The notes beneath the pieces are model-generated. The model was not told the origin of the DNA. It was given only the letters and a program-made list of their open reading frames with translations, and made no database searches. This document shows, piece after piece, positions 15,990 through 27,616 of a stretch of DNA of 64,000 nucleotides; positions within the stretch are counted from its first letter, which is position 1; every line of letters starts with the position of its first letter. This stretch comes from Cylicocyclus nassatus. Taxonomy: Eukaryota > Nematoda > Chromadorea > Rhabditida > Strongylidae. Made by a program: the position numbers and the translations under genes. The DNA is taken from positions 51,566,302 through 51,630,301 of the forward strand of contig CATQJL010000223.1 of the NCBI GenBank assembly GCA_958299035.1. The letters run 5' to 3'.

Positions 15990-16240
15990 AATCAAATCAA
16001 CATCTAGAACTTTTCATCGGAAGTCGGTGTCGCTATACCCCCCCCCCCGTCGTTCAAAATTTCAAAGTTGCCGCAAAAAATTTGAAGTACATACCAAACA
16101 ATTCCTGAGGCGCAATTAGCGCCACGTTCTTCATTCGTAAAAGATTTCTGCGCTCCTACCTAGAAAAACTCTCCCACCGCTTCAAAGATACAGCCTCTTG
16201 TTTAGGAGAGGTCCAACTTTGCATGCCGATCATCTTGCAT
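15990..16240. repeat. Dispersed repeat, second copy at 47800-48010
   Basis: The two regions share, in order, GTCGCT[AT][TA]AC, GCAAAAAATTTGAA, ATACCAAACAATTC, CGTTCTT, CTCCTACC and GGTCCA[AG]CTT. A poly-C run (about 16038-16049) interrupts this copy. It is non-coding and of unknown class. Confidence 0.6.
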
Positions 16241-17305
16241 TTCTGTGTCTACCCTATCAGCCATGGAGGACTGGCTTCTGCGCTGACGAGGTGACCCCGG
16301 GAGCTCGCCCCTGACACATGTCGGGACACCGCCTCGGTGAGTTTCCGATTTGCAGGCCTTTAGGTTTTGACATCTTGTCGGTTGTGGTCTGCCCTTGTGT
16401 TTGGGTATAGGGAATTTGTACGGATAAAGGTGGCCATTCAATACGTGTGTTTATGGATTGATGCGGTGGTCCACAACCCGGCTGTGGCTCCGGGGATAAT
16501 AACATCACGCGTATTTATCTTATAATCATGCCCAGTGTGACAGATCGTGTGAGGGTTGGCACAATTCTGGATAGTGCCTGAATCATAAGTATACGCCCCA
16601 AGGAGTATATGTCGAGATGAACGATAGCTGGTACCAGTGCCGTGCGAGGTCATGAACTGGCAGTAACGTGTTCGCTCGAAGCTTCGCCCTACTGCGGCGG
16701 ACGAGTTCTTCGGACGGTACCGTAACTCGGACTTTGCATTGGTCAACGATGGGGGGTAGCCAACATGAACGATAGGTTGTGCCAGCCATATGCGCTGCGT
16801 AGGTCAAATCTTTTTTAACTTCCATATTTACGCTATAATGATATCTCAAAACTTGGAAAAAACGTTGGGAACTCTGTATGCCCTGATCCTAACTGTTCGA
16901 CACCATTTTCATTCTGGTTTGGAACATACAGCTCCAAGAAATAAGACTTTATGTGCTACATATTGACAACTGCAGGAGTACAGTATGCTTATTGCCAGCT
17001 ATCTTCATCTTGGCATACACCCGTCAACTATAAATGATTACTGGACCAACTTCTTCCAGGCTCCTATTTATTCTGAATTATGCTGTTATTCTAGTATTCA
17101 TTACAATATTGCTGTCATTCTCGTATTCTACACACTGTTCATCAAGTATTCTACTGATTTATCTCTACATTATTCTTCTGTTCTATTCCCTACAAGACTC
17201 TACTCTACTACTAATCATTTTTCAATTTATTCTTACTTAATAAATTATATAATATTGTTACTTGCTTCACCAATTCACAGATCTAGCAGATTCACGGTAG
17301 TAGTC
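16241..17305. other. Unassigned region with overlapping minus-strand frames
   Basis: Between 16202 and 16849 several minus frames of 79-102 codons overlap, unusual for the local base composition. The peptides are Cys/His/Tyr-containing but contain no motif that I recognise; a decayed retroelement is possible. 16985-17300 is AT-rich and looks like an upstream region for the small gene at 17306. Confidence 0.3.
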
Positions 17306-17841
17306 ATGTCAAATGAGAACATGAACCCATCCGTGATACGACAAGTGCGCGGAGTTTTTGCGATATATGAAGGCAACTTGGTATCAAGGACATTTCAAAG
17401 GTTTGTGGAATGAGTGGGAATCCCAGATACAAGGGTCGCTGAAGCATTTCATAGGTGAGTGTCCAGTGTCAAAAGGATAGCAGTAGCGAACCTCAATTCT
17501 AGAAAATTGAGGTGCATGTTAGAGGGCAATACCCGTCTACCCGTCCTGGCAGCGCTTTTGGATCTGCTGAAAAGCTGTAACAACAATGCAAGGGGAAAAT
17601 TTTTGAACATGGAAAGGGTAAGCAACTAGAACTAGCAACTTGCAAACTAGCAACTAACTTTATGCTTTTACAGAGATCCCGTGATGGAAGAATGCTAAAG
17701 GCTAGAGATATAAGGAGAAGAGAACGGATCATAAGGATAATAGAGAGTCACAGAAGCGAGTTTGAACAAACTATACCCAGTACTCGCATAGTAGTCAAGT
17801 ACTGTGCAAAGATGGCCAGATTCGTGACCAAAACTAACTGA
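17306..17841 (+). CDS. Possible small three-exon gene, function unknown
   Basis: Three exons join in one frame: 17306-17400 (ends phase 2), 17503-17617 (ends phase 0) and 17674-17841, giving 125 residues. Introns run GTTTGT...TTCTAG (102 bp) and GTAAGC...TTACAG (56 bp), both nematode-like. The start MSNENMNPSVIRQVRGVF follows an AG-preceded leader (..ATTCACAG at about 17271-17280) that could be a trans-splice site. The product is basic and probably helical, with LRCMLEGNTRLPVLAALLDL and a C-terminal RRRERIIRIIESHRSEFEQ stretch, and has no signal peptide or membrane segment. I recognise no family. The consistent frame across two introns is the main support; a fragment of a decayed transposon gene is the alternative. 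Confidence 0.4.
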
Positions 17842-18389
17842 AGAAGGAAAAGAAAGGCATCTTTGGACAGTAGTTGAATAATATGTTTGATGTTGTTGCT
17901 ACTTTGTAATGTTTTCCCTATAAGTATTTTCTGTTTGTACATGAACAGCATCACTATGAATGCTTTCATTAACAACATCAATATACAACAACATCAATAC
18001 ACAGATAATACAATACAAAAAAGTGAAAGCCGTTTCGTTCCTACCCTTAGACGGGAAAAATAATACAACAGCCCTCCGCGGAACTCATCAGGGAGGGAGG
18101 GCATAGAGCATAATGAAATATAAGGAGAAAAACAATGGTCTGCTAAGGAAAAAGCACAATAGAAGATAAAAGCACATGAATAAAATACCAGCAGTGTCTC
18201 GGTCCAGGCCTAGATCCATGATAATACCTGAAAAACACAACAGCAATTCTGTCTTTCCGCAATTCATCTTGACCGCCATCCCGCTCCAAATGTTGACGGT
18301 TGGGGCGATGACGCAGTTGCATCAACTGCTAAATAGGCTGGTGGCAAGGTCCCCTATGTGTGCATTGCGTAGTATTGTGGCAGGCTTAA
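17842..18389. other. Intergenic, nothing recognised
   Basis: AT-rich sequence with overlapping short frames on both strands near 18090-18330 but no supported gene. It ends at the TTAA target of the next MITE. Confidence 0.35.
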
Positions 18390-18762
18390 AGGCAGTGCGT
18401 CTGCAGAATGAGACCCGTTGCAAAACAAGGTCACAGGGTAGAGCCCCCATAATGGAACCTATGGGCCAAAGTTCGATCTTCCTCTGCCACTTCTAACCCC
18501 CGAAATTTCATACGAAAGCAGCGCTCATCTCCTGTCCTCTCCGAACCCGGCCACCCCATGGACGAGTGAACGCGGAGCCCGTCATGGCGAAGACGCAGAG
18601 TCGTTTCGGGACCTCATGCTAATAGCATTGCGGCTGGCGCTCTGACCGCGGAAGTCACTCGTCCATGGGGTGGGCGGGTTCGGAGAGGACAGGAGATGAG
18701 CGCTGCTTTTGCTTTGAAATTTCATGGGTTAGAAGTGGCAGAATTCTGCCGACGCACTGCCT
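18390..18762. mobile_element. piggyBac-type MITE, 373 bp
   Basis: TTAA at 18386-18389 and 18763-18766. Ends AGGCAGTGCGTC..GCAGAAT and ATTCTGCCGACGCACTGCCT are inverse; the interior folds back fully (CATCTCCTGTCCTCTCCGAA versus TTCGGAGAGGACAGGAGATG). TTAA duplications are diagnostic of piggyBac-type insertion. No transposase. Confidence 0.85.
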
Positions 18763-19384
18763 TTAACTAGCATTCTCACACGTAACGCCACCACTCCTTC
18801 CACACCAATTACGTTGCACCTTCTTTTGTATGGGATCCTTGGTTCCTGCGCCGATACAGAAGAGCCACAACACCAATGACGTTGTGAGCTGGGGGTCCAA
18901 TCCGCGACAGAGGCTTTTAGCGCTGGTCTAGATCTTAACAAAACTTGCAGCATTATAAATCGTTCTGATCACCATAAGACGACTGGCCGCGGCAACAGTC
19001 GAGACTGGAATACTCCCTAATGAGATTAAAGCCGCTTTCCATGTGCAACCCTTAGTTTTGGTGCAGTCCATGGATTTCACTGAATTGCATCGCTCTTTCA
19101 GGGATTTTCAAACCTCATTTAGTGCATAACCGATTATGTGAGATGAGTTGTTGCCATATTCAGAGAGATTCTTATGAAAATGTTTTTTTATTGTGGATAT
19201 GAAAACTTTGTTGATGCTTCTGGAATTATTCGCCAAGTTATTACTCGCTTCTTTTCTTCATTCATAATCATTTTTATATGGTTCTGACCCTGGTGTCCGG
19301 GAAATCGTCCCCTATGTTTTGTTTCTACAGGTAAAAACTGTGGTTTCTTCTATGATATATGACTCTGCGTATTCAAGATAGGCT

Positions 19385-20245
19385 TTACCTAGTTATGCCA
19401 TAATTGGGTAAAGCAATTGTTAATTTATTAGGTTGGAAACTAAGTTTTGCAACTGGTCTCATAACTTCCCTCTCACTCAACATGGCGCACTCAAATTTTG
19501 CCACTGTGTTGGTTATTACGTAAGCTACAAGGGCAGCTGCTGTTCTACCAAATTCTGACGTCGCAGTGAGGATTACGGTAGGTGTATGGTATGAAGGGGA
19601 AAAGTTCAAAGTTTGACGGATTTGGCTGAACTTGGCATAGGGGTGTTATCCGACATGCTGATCGCGAAAACGATAGTGAAAGTATGTGGCAAGGGCTTTT
19701 TTGTAGGATTACTGTAGGTGTACGATATGTACACCTTAAACAAGGAAAAGACATTGATTCAACAAATGAATGTGATATTGTCGTTCGGTCAAATAACCTT
19801 ACTGTGTAAAGTCTCGGCGGAATTTGAGCTTCCGACTCTTTAGTCACTGACGGTCATCCCAGCAATCTCTTGCGTACATCGACTCATTCGACTTTGTGAG
19901 GACGCCAAATTTCGACATGCCCCTAAATTTTGTTTCTTTTTTACTGGGCCAAAGAAGTCAACCTCCAGCAATAATTTCTAGACGAATCCGGATTACTGGG
20001 CGTGGTCTAGGCTGCTAAAGGCTTCATTTTAGCTTGAAGCCCCAAAAATTCTCAAATTTCACTAGTTTTCGATAAATGCCTGAAAATTTTCTATTTCGCG
20101 TTCAAAATTTAGACAGTTTGAGCTCACTTGTAGCTCACATTGCCTTCTGCATAATGCCAAAGTTTGAGTGCGCCATGTTCAGTGAGAGGGAAGTTATGAG
20201 ACCAGTTGCAAAACTTAGTTTCCGGCCTAATATATTGAATATCTT
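19385..20245. repeat. Inverted duplication with a nested palindrome-family fragment
   Basis: 19418-19530 (AACTAAGTTTTGCAACTGGT, TCATAACTTCCCTCTCACT) is mirrored by 20100-20245 (AGTGAGAGGGAAGTTATGA, ACCAGTTGCAAAACTTAGTT). Between them, 19570-19850 carries GATTACGGTAGGTGTA and CATGCTGATCGCGAAA text of the GGCGCTATTC family. Probably another foldback element with a later insertion inside. Confidence 0.6.
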
Positions 20246-20483
20246 TCATGAAGCTCAAATACTCTGGTATCTGCTTTTCATCCCGTAGAAGTACTCTAAC
20301 AGGATTTCTCTTTTCTTGGAATGTATTGAAATCGTCATTGAGAGCGGAGTCTCATTTCTCTATGCTAATTGACCACAAAAATGTGTGTTTCCGTCCTTGC
20401 TTATTGTTAGATCTCCTTCTTCACAAAGAGAACTAGACATTTTATTAGATTTATTACTTGCTCCATTTATATACAATGTTTGT

Positions 20484-21543
20484 TTATACACTTTGTACAA
20501 ATCCCATAGTGTTTCCAAGAAGGCCAACCACTATCTTTCCATCCGTTCTCTGTAGCACTTTATTTCCATACTTCGCTGCATTCATGGTATAAGCATCTCT
20601 GAAATATCTATATTATTTCTTTAGGCTGTAGAAATATCCATAGATTTTGTACCTGTTGACTACTATACCGCACACATTCTCCTTTTGTGCAAACTGTTTC
20701 ACCGTTGGTCTGTAAAAGCTGGCAAATGGGCGGAAATCATCGAAATTCGCTGGAGTTTCACCTCTTGGTCCTGCACCGTAAACACTCCAGTACCTGAGAT
20801 CTCGGGATTACCCATGTGATCTTTAGTTGAAAGGGTTATCCTTACCATAGCATGGCATTCCCTATATTGGCTCCTTTTGTGATCTGATCCCAATCATAGG
20901 CGTTCGTATAAATACCGACGGCAATACCATAGGACTGAAAATTGGTTTGTCGAGGAGTTTTTCGAAAAAAATATAACATTATAAATTTTACATTAGCTGC
21001 CATAATTATGTCGTTGAGGAAGTTAATGTTTTCTTGGGTGTTTGGTCCCCAGTTAACAGGTGAGGTAACCTAAATGAGTGATGTACATGTAACGCAACAA
21101 AGGTGTCATGAAAACTTCTGTTCCAAGACCAGCTAAAAAATTATTTGATGAGAAAAGTAATAATTTCAAGTGGAATTTGTTCTTGCCTTGATAAGCACTG
21201 CGAATGTTGTTGACAGCATTAGCATCGAACATGCCCACACCGGAAGGATCGTAGACCCTAAATTTGAATATTAATCTTGTGAAATTCTTTAGAACTTGCT
21301 GTGAGTGTACCTTATAAATACGACGCTATATCCATTTGATTTAATGCAAGTAAATATATTGTAAGGTACTGCTCCTGATAAATCTACTGCATACGCGTAG
21401 TTATAGAAAGTCTGAAATTTTTTTGAGCACTAGCTGTTTTTTGCTTGTAGTTAGAAATCATTGAAGCTTACTTGATTTGCTGCAGGTGCTGCATTTACTA
21501 GGCCCACTGATACCAGAGATAAGAGAATGAGGTATTTTTCCAT
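20484..21543 (-). pseudogene. Invertebrate (GH25-like) lysozyme, disabled by a deletion
   Basis: All eight exon positions of the intact neighbour can be traced: 21543-21472 (signal peptide MEKYLILLSLVSVGLVNA), 21411-21311, 21257-21187, a truncated exon 4 from 21152, 21069-20992, 20934-20846, 20793-20653 and 20598-20484. Exon 4 breaks off after GTEVFMTPL; the rest of that exon and the 5' part of its intron are gone, leaving only intron tail ..CATTTAG before exon 5. No in-phase donor remains, and read-through stops after YLTC. Skipping exon 4 would also shift frame (phase 1 to phase 0). The other exons are open and retain YAVDL, NWG, YTNAYDW and PANFDDFRPF. Intron 3 uses a GC donor (CAAG/GCAAGA). 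An assembly deletion is the alternative explanation. Confidence 0.8.
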
Positions 21544-22527
21544 TTTTTGCAAGTTGGAAAAAACTTAACTTTGACTACCTTGAAGCTTTAGCTTAATTGT
21601 TAACGGACTTGAAGCGCTTGACTTGAGCATTTCTGATGCCCTTATAAACGCAATATCACAACAAGCGGGGGTGGACAAGCAGTGGCTCAGACAATTTTTT
21701 GCTGGTCATATGATGACGTTATCAGATGTGTGTGAGTTTATTGACACAACGACAGGAAAAAATTATCAGAAACTCTTACTATTCTGGTATGGAAGTTTTC
21801 CCAGTGAAGGGCTTTGCTTATACATCATAAACAAAAAAAAATAAAACTCCCAATTCGCCTTTTTGTGAATGACTGGAATCGTCAAGAAGTTGAGTTTTTC
21901 GAAACCAAAATGTAATATTTACTAAACTTTCAGGATTTTTTTTATAACGAAACACAGGTTAAGATCTCTCTAAAAACTTACTTTGATATGGAATGTAATT
22001 TTCGAGATTGAATAATGCATTTCTGTGGAAGTAGCGGAACAAGGTTCAGAATGTTAGTAAACTCTTTCTATGAAATTTTGCCCATATCTTTACTGGCAAC
22101 CTATGATGTGCTGCATAAACAATGAACTGATCGGATACTGTTTTTCTATAAGATTAAACTCCTCGATAGACGTGATAAACCGAAGACCGGAAATCTTTGC
22201 CAGTTATGTTTGGTGCTTGACTCCTCCAGATCTAATTTTTTCCTGTATTTTGGCTGCCGGAAATGTTTATCGGTGCTTTTTCTTGGAAAGTGATTGAGAC
22301 AGACAATAACGTCATCTCAAAAGTGATAACAATTTTCAGCCATGTTTCCCATGACTTTCAAACACTTGTCCTCCTACGACACTGATAAGGACAATGTATA
22401 AAATAAGCAGAATTGTACAAGTGAGTCAGAGCTTTTTGGCTCTTACATAAATACATAAACAAAAGGTTTGTGTTTGAAGCTACTTTCCTCACTAATCCAT
22501 AAGGAGAGAGAACATTTTTTTTTAGCT
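21544..22527. promoter_or_regulatory. Shared divergent upstream region of the two lysozyme genes
   Basis: The two lysozyme starts face away from each other across ~980 bp. CTGATAAC (minus, 21718-21725) lies ~175 bp upstream of the broken copy. Nematode lysozyme genes of this family are commonly expressed in intestine under GATA factors binding TGATAA. The 74-codon plus frame at 21623-21844 inside this region has no recognised homology and I do not call it. Confidence 0.4.
22381..22404 (+). promoter_or_regulatory. GATA site plus TATA-like element upstream of the lysozyme gene
   Basis: ACTGATAAGG at 22381-22390 matches the extended intestinal GATA consensus, and GTATAAAAT follows at about 22396-22404, roughly 125-145 bp before the ATG. 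The link to ELT-2-type factors is inferred from C. elegans. Confidence 0.5.
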
Positions 22528-23767
22528 ATGTCTGTCCTTTTCATTCTTCCACTAATTTTTGTCAGCTGTTATGCTAAAGCCATCCTTCCGGAACCAATTC
22601 TGGTGGGTCAAGTCAAATATCTTTTACTACTCTCCGTTTCTTGAGAACCTATAAATCATGAGTTGGACACTACATGTACAAATTCAGGCTGCTTCCATCA
22701 CTTATGCCTATGCCGTGGACCTCGACCGACCTGTAACTGTGGCTGCTTTTGAGTGTATGAAAAAATCGGGTTACAAAGCTGCCATTATTAGGTGGGGCTA
22801 ATCATTGTAAATACACATTTTCGTCCTATAATGCTCATTTTTAGAGCGTACGATCCCTCAAACAATGGCAAATTTGATGTCAATGCTGTGAACAACATTC
22901 GCAATGCTAATCAAGGTAAGTAATTATCTAGATTTTGGAGAACAGTGATTTAGTCCTGATGTTTTAGCTGGTCTCGGAACAGAAGTGTTTATGACACCAT
23001 TGCCCCGTTCAAGCAAAAAAGGTGGAAAACAGTTTAAAGAACTTTATGAGGGGCTGAAAAATGGAAAAATTGATGTGAGAACTGTCTGGTTGCAGGTGAG
23101 CTAGCCTTGTTTCTTAATTGAAATAAATTTCCATACTTGCAAGTAAAGTAATCAAGAATGGGTTCTCAGGTAACTTCGCCTATCAACTGGGGATCAAACA
23201 GCAACGAAAATATTTACTTTCTCAACGACATCATAGCCATGGCCAAGGTACAAAAAACTGGAAGATTTTTTTGTTGAGGATTTTTCAAGACAAAGTTTCA
23301 TGTTCTAGTACTATGGCGTCAGAATTGGTTTCTACACAAATGTTTATGACTGGAATCAGATCACCAAGGGAGCTACGGTCGAGGGAGCTATGCTATGGTG
23401 AGTTTCTTGAATTAGGAAAAAACAAAGAAATTCGCTGATATGCAAAAATTTAGGTACTGGAACGTCAATGGTGGAGGACCGAGCGGTGAAACACCTGCCA
23501 ACTTTGACGATTTTCGTCCATTTGGTAAATTCACGAAGCCGACAATGAAACAGTTTGGACAAATGGAGCAAATTTGCGGTGTCACGGTTAATAGGTAATG
23601 TTCACCCTATGAAAGTAAAAAGCAAGCTGAATAATAATATTTCCAGGGACATCTACTTCCTAGAAAAATCAAATCCCTTTCCTACCGAAATGAAAGGGAA
23701 GCAAAGCGATGAGCTGATTGTTGGCAAACTGGGCCATGCACTTACGGGATTTTTATCAGCTGCATAA
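22528..23767 (+). CDS. Invertebrate lysozyme, C. elegans LYS (GH25-like) family
   Basis: Eight exons: 22528-22602 (or -22611), 22688-22791, 22845-22915, 22968-23095, 23170-23247, 23309-23397, 23454-23594 and 23647-23767, giving ~268-271 residues, close to the family's usual length. Exon 1 encodes a signal peptide (MSVLFILPLIFVSCYA), so the enzyme is probably secreted, as in worms where these muramidases act in the gut against bacteria. Visible family blocks in order are TYAYAVDLDRPV, AAIIRAYDPSNNGKFD, AGLGTEVFMTPLPRS, TVWLQVTSPINWGSN, GFYTNVYDWNQIT, AMLWYWNV and PANFDDFRPFGKF. The Asp in YAVDL and the acidic residue in TEVFMTP lie on the barrel strands that carry catalytic residues in the wider GH25 fold (inferred). 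Introns are 50-85 bp with GT...AG ends. Exon 1's donor is ambiguous because both choices are phase 0. No disabling change is seen. Confidence 0.92.
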
Positions 23768-24272
23768 GGAAAACACTCAAGAAAAGAACTAATAAAAAGA
23801 AGTGCTTTATAGACACGGCATAATACATTGAATAAAACGATTTACTTTTACATGTGGTGAATGATTTGGGTTACTTTCCAAGTATTTTCCATAAAGAAGG
23901 TACCTGAGAATTGTTCCAATATTGGTTTGCAAAAATAATAGATATTGGAACATTTGAATTTGACTTATATGACCAACATTAAGACAAAAAAAACTTCCAC
24001 CTGTAGCGTAGTCATCTGTGGATGATCAAAAACACGTGCAATGTTCTATTCTGCATCTCATTTCAGATTGCGGCAAACTATGTATTTTCTCTGCACATTA
24101 CAAAAATAGTGATAATCGAAATACTTTTATGTAATAAAGAACGATATGCACTTTGTAAGGATAAACTAAAGCAAAATGCTAGGGTATAAAATGAATGCAG
24201 ATAAGCTGATATGTAGAATATATAGCACAGACAAACAATTTCTGGAGCACCTCATCAGTAAAACGAAACTGA
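23768..24272. other. Intergenic between convergent lysozyme and copy A
   Basis: The plus lysozyme gene and minus copy A converge here. AATAAA-like signals occur at 23791-23796 region (AATAAAAAG) and 23830-23836 (AATAAAA), suitable for lysozyme polyadenylation. Nothing else is recognised. Confidence 0.45.
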
Positions 24273-26102
24273 TTACTCCTCCAAATATTCCATGATAGAG
24301 GAGCGTACTTCTTCACGCTGAACTTTGGCGGAAGCAGCAAACACGTGGAGCACCTTAGCAGTTTCACAACGAGAGCGACGATCCGCGCCAGCAAGATCCT
24401 GTAAAGGGCACTCTACTATACGCAGGTGTGCATTTTTTAAAATTGTCTACATTAGTTACGAAAAGTGCAAGTGACTTGTTTATACTTGTAAATCAAACTA
24501 ATTTTCAATTTTTTTAATGAAAATTCGGGTTAGCCTTGTAAAAATTTTTCTGCCACCACGCCCCCTCTTTCAATTTCAGGTTATGCCGCAAGAATTATAG
24601 AAAACATCCTGCAATTTGATCCCCCCTCGCCCAAACGAAAATCCTGAAACCACCACCCTACCTTTCGTAAAAGAATTATTATAGTACCTTCTATAAATCA
24701 GAGGTCATTATCTCAATTAGCCTGTGCTGCCCTCAACCACCCGCGGTAACTTAAGAAATCGGCGAAGATTTGAGTCAGCTTTCACAAAATTGTCTCTTAC
24801 GTTTTCGATTATAATTATTCTAATCATTCACAGTAAATATTTATTCACTTGCGTGATTCTGTGAGTTATGTAGACTACTTCCGAAATTTTTGCCGAGCAG
24901 AGTTTGCTTCCAACCAAAAAACCTTCAGCACAGAAGCTACAGCTGCAGATTGTGGAACAGATTTTCTTAGCGGGCTATAATTTATTCTATAGAGGAATTT
25001 TTGATATCCAAATTTTTTCCAGATACTTGCAAATGAGCTGGTTTTTCGGTAAACAGCCCTGCAAGTTTTGATCTTTCAAGATCATTACCAGCCAAAAAAA
25101 CAATGCCTCCGTTGACGCAATTCATTACCTGTGCTTAGGAACTTGAGAAGATCGCTTAACTAATGGGTTGATCACCGTCAGAGAAGTCACTAATGTGACG
25201 ATCGTCACTTTCAAATGGAAGCATGATTTAACCATCCTCTGCATCATTCAACCCCATGGAGTTTCCTAATCCGGAAATAGGTACACACTTTGATACGTTT
25301 CACTATCTCTGCAAGATTCCACGGTACAGAAATGGCCAATGTGCCGATCGCATTCAAAAGAAGGGGAGTCTTGACCTCCTGGCGAAGAAGAAATTCTACG
25401 TTCTCCTGAATGTTGTTTTAATATTGTGTAATTCGCTCAAAAACATCCAGAGTTCATCAAGCAATCCGTCTTGAAAATTGTGCAAATGCACACATCGGCA
25501 AGAACCTTACCCGACTGTAGCTACCTTCCCTCATATTGTTCCTGGGACGACTCTCCGTTGGCGAGTTACGTCCTTCTCCATTGAAGATACCACAATGTAT
25601 CTTCTGAAATTAGAATCTCTGACTCTGCAATAAGAAACTGCATTAGCACGCGATACATCAAAATAAAAACTACTGTATTACACAACCTACAAAAGAAAGT
25701 ACAGCTTCGTTAGTCTGAAGCTCTGTGATTGAGTTGAAGAGTTTGTCTGATAGGATCTTATCGTTCTCCAGAAGCCCCACAACAAAGTCCATCCATTTCT
25801 GAACTGAATTGTTGCAGCTGGGGTAAGAATGTACTGGCTACAACCGTGATGTTCCCCTCTTTAGCTCCGGAGTTCTTGGATTTTCCAACAGGTGAACCAC
25901 CAGTAGGTGATTCGGATTCCTGTCCCCATTTCTCAAACTGAAAATGTAAAAAATGACATTGGACACTCAGAATCAGACTTTGACTTACGTGCCAAGCTAA
26001 CTTGGAAAGCTCCGCTTCAACCCTTATTCTTCCGTTATACCATTCGTCTAGCTGTTTCCTGACCACCTCACATTTTTCCGTGCGTGAGCGAAGATCCTCC
26101 AT
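24273..26102 (-). CDS. Tandem family copy A, function unknown (216 aa)
   Basis: Six exons, every junction phase 0: 26102-25989, 25937-25845, 25798-25691, 25603-25511, 25405-25289 and 24398-24273. Recognisable blocks are EKCEVVRKQLDEWYNGRIRV (exon 1), FEKWGQESES (exon 2), KWMDFVVGLLENDKILSDKL (exon 3), GRNSPTESRPRN (exon 4), VKTPLLLNAIGTLAISVPWN (exon 5) and DRRSRCETAKVLHVFAAS ending in EYLEE (exon 6). No signal peptide or membrane helix; likely soluble, charged and helical. I know no family or domain matching it. Copy C is the closest relative (same exon plan). Introns range from 46 bp to ~890 bp. Splice sites and exon lengths agree with copies B-D, which strongly supports a real gene. Function cannot be inferred. 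Confidence 0.78.
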
Positions 26103-26118
26103 CGGTGGTAATCACTAC

Positions 26119-26136
26119 CTTGAAAGCGAAGCTCTA
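26119..26136 (-). promoter_or_regulatory. Conserved 18-mer upstream of copies A and C
   Basis: CTTGAAAGCGAAGCTCTA occurs 17 bp upstream of the copy A start and again at 49871-49888, 17 bp upstream of the copy C start. It may be 5' UTR, trans-splice acceptor context or promoter, or simply shared ancestry of the duplicated units. Confidence 0.35.
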
Positions 26137-26379
26137 GGATTTCATGTAAATTCGGCCCCTTTCATTCAGCTCTACGATTCGCACAAGAAGCAGGCCAAGA
26201 GAAAATGGACTCAAAAGTAAACCCTAAAACGAGTGCCATATGGCGGAAATGTATACCGTCAGAACAACAGCAGTTATAGACTTCAACGCGCACACAATAA
26301 ATACTATGTGAATGGAAGATGCGTCTTTTTTTAAGCTCAACAAGGAACGAGACCCTTGTCTACGTGAAATATAATTAAG

Positions 26380-27230
26380 TTCTACTATAATGGCTTGCTT
26401 CAACTTGCAAAACTCTAAGAAAACTATACAAACTGAAAAAAGCCCACCACAAGCGCATACGATAGCTTTTGCGGAATGTGTTCAGACGTTGCACTTGACT
26501 GCGAAGCCCTTGTCTTCGCTACGATGCACTTCGTTTGCGAGAATAACATGGGATACTGTACGATGTTTTCATGAGATTTGCATCTGCAAATGTCTCTCGG
26601 CTGGTTCAGGCAAGCAGAAAGAGCAATGAGTCATCGACACTGAAATCGAAGAGGACTTGCTACTTGAGACAGATGGTTTGCTATTGACATATTTCAGATC
26701 AAACTTTCGCATTGTGAAAGCTCGCATCTCATTGTCAGTCGGTGCAAAATATTAAATTTGCTCATGTGTCAACGGTAATTCGCATTTTTGCTCCCAAAAG
26801 GCAGCGGTGCTTGCTTGCGATTTTGCAAGATCGAATGAATCTACAAAAACGTCACTGGTGGGGTTAAAGGCTTCCTTACTACGGTAGTGAATATATACAT
26901 ATCGACTCTCTATCACTACATTACAGTTCCTTTGCTCAGATTGCGTAAACTGCAAATTAAATCCATAGCAACAAATTTGTCAAACAACTGAAGACTTTCT
27001 GGGTGCAGTTTGCTCTGGTCTATTGCACTCTATGAAGGCTAACAAGAAGCACTTTGAATTCTCTGAACCCTGCCAATCGAAGCTGCAGACTGGAAAGAAG
27101 AGCTGGCAGATGGCAAGTCTTTGTTTCGCTCGCTTCGGACACGAGAAGAAGATGGGTAGCCCGAGCAAAACAGGCAAAATACGGCTAGGAGTCAACAGAG
27201 ACTCGCGGGCCCGATTATCTGCACCACGAT
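26380..27230. repeat. Upstream flank duplicated with the copy C flank
   Basis: 26440-26830 aligns by eye with 50130-50520 (shared GATAGCT, GCGAAATGTGTT-like, TTTTCATGAGA, TTGCATCTGCA, GAAAGAGCAATGAGTCA and TTTTGCTCCCAAAAGGCA-type blocks), and 27040-27200 aligns with 53145-53310 (AAGTCTTTGTTTCGCTCGCT). The copy C side carries a ~2.4 kb insertion (50640-53030) that is absent here. Short frames in this flank (for example 27023-27235) are not conserved as coding. Confidence 0.6.
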
Positions 27231-27234
27231 CTTA

Positions 27235-27613
27235 GGCCCGTATGCACGTATCCCCGCGGGGAGGGGAGGGGATCTGAGAGGGGAAGCGTCAGGGAAGCGT
27301 CATATCTCGCTAGTCTATATATTTTTCTCCTTCTTTCTCAATCTTGCCTATGAAGTTTCTCATACACTGATACCTGCGCATGACGGATGCCAGGTTACTG
27401 CCATACAAGATTGGATATTCACTATTTTTTCTGATCCCCTGGGGATCCCCAGGGGATCACCTCACATTTTCAAAGTCATTTATCTTCCTGAATGCCTGGA
27501 GCCTTCAAAAGCAAGACAGAAAAAGAAGAAGAAAGGTATATAGACTAGCGAGATATGACGCTTCCCGTCTCAGATCCCCTCCCCTCCCCGCGGGGATGAG
27601 GTGCATACGGGCC
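27235..27613. mobile_element. PIF/Harbinger-type MITE 1, 379 bp
   Basis: TTA at 27232-27234 and 27614-27616. Ends GGCCCGTATGCAC and GTGCATACGGGCC are inverse, followed by a CCCCGCGGGGAGGGG block; the arms continue through ATATCTCGCTAGTCTATAT to a central CCTGGGGATCCCCAGG palindrome. No protein. Confidence 0.85.
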
Positions 27614-27616
27614 TTA

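Noticed and set aside
16202..16849. Cluster of minus frames that might be retroelement coding sequence
   Set aside because: Several frames overlap and none shows a catalytic or structural motif; I cannot support a family name.
21623..21844. 74-codon plus frame between the lysozyme genes
   Set aside because: It lies in the shared upstream region, lacks homology I can see, and no paralogous copy supports it.
27023..27235. 70-codon basic frame related to one at 53083-53394
   Set aside because: The two loci share DNA through segmental duplication, but the frames diverge in length and start, with no sign of conserved coding.
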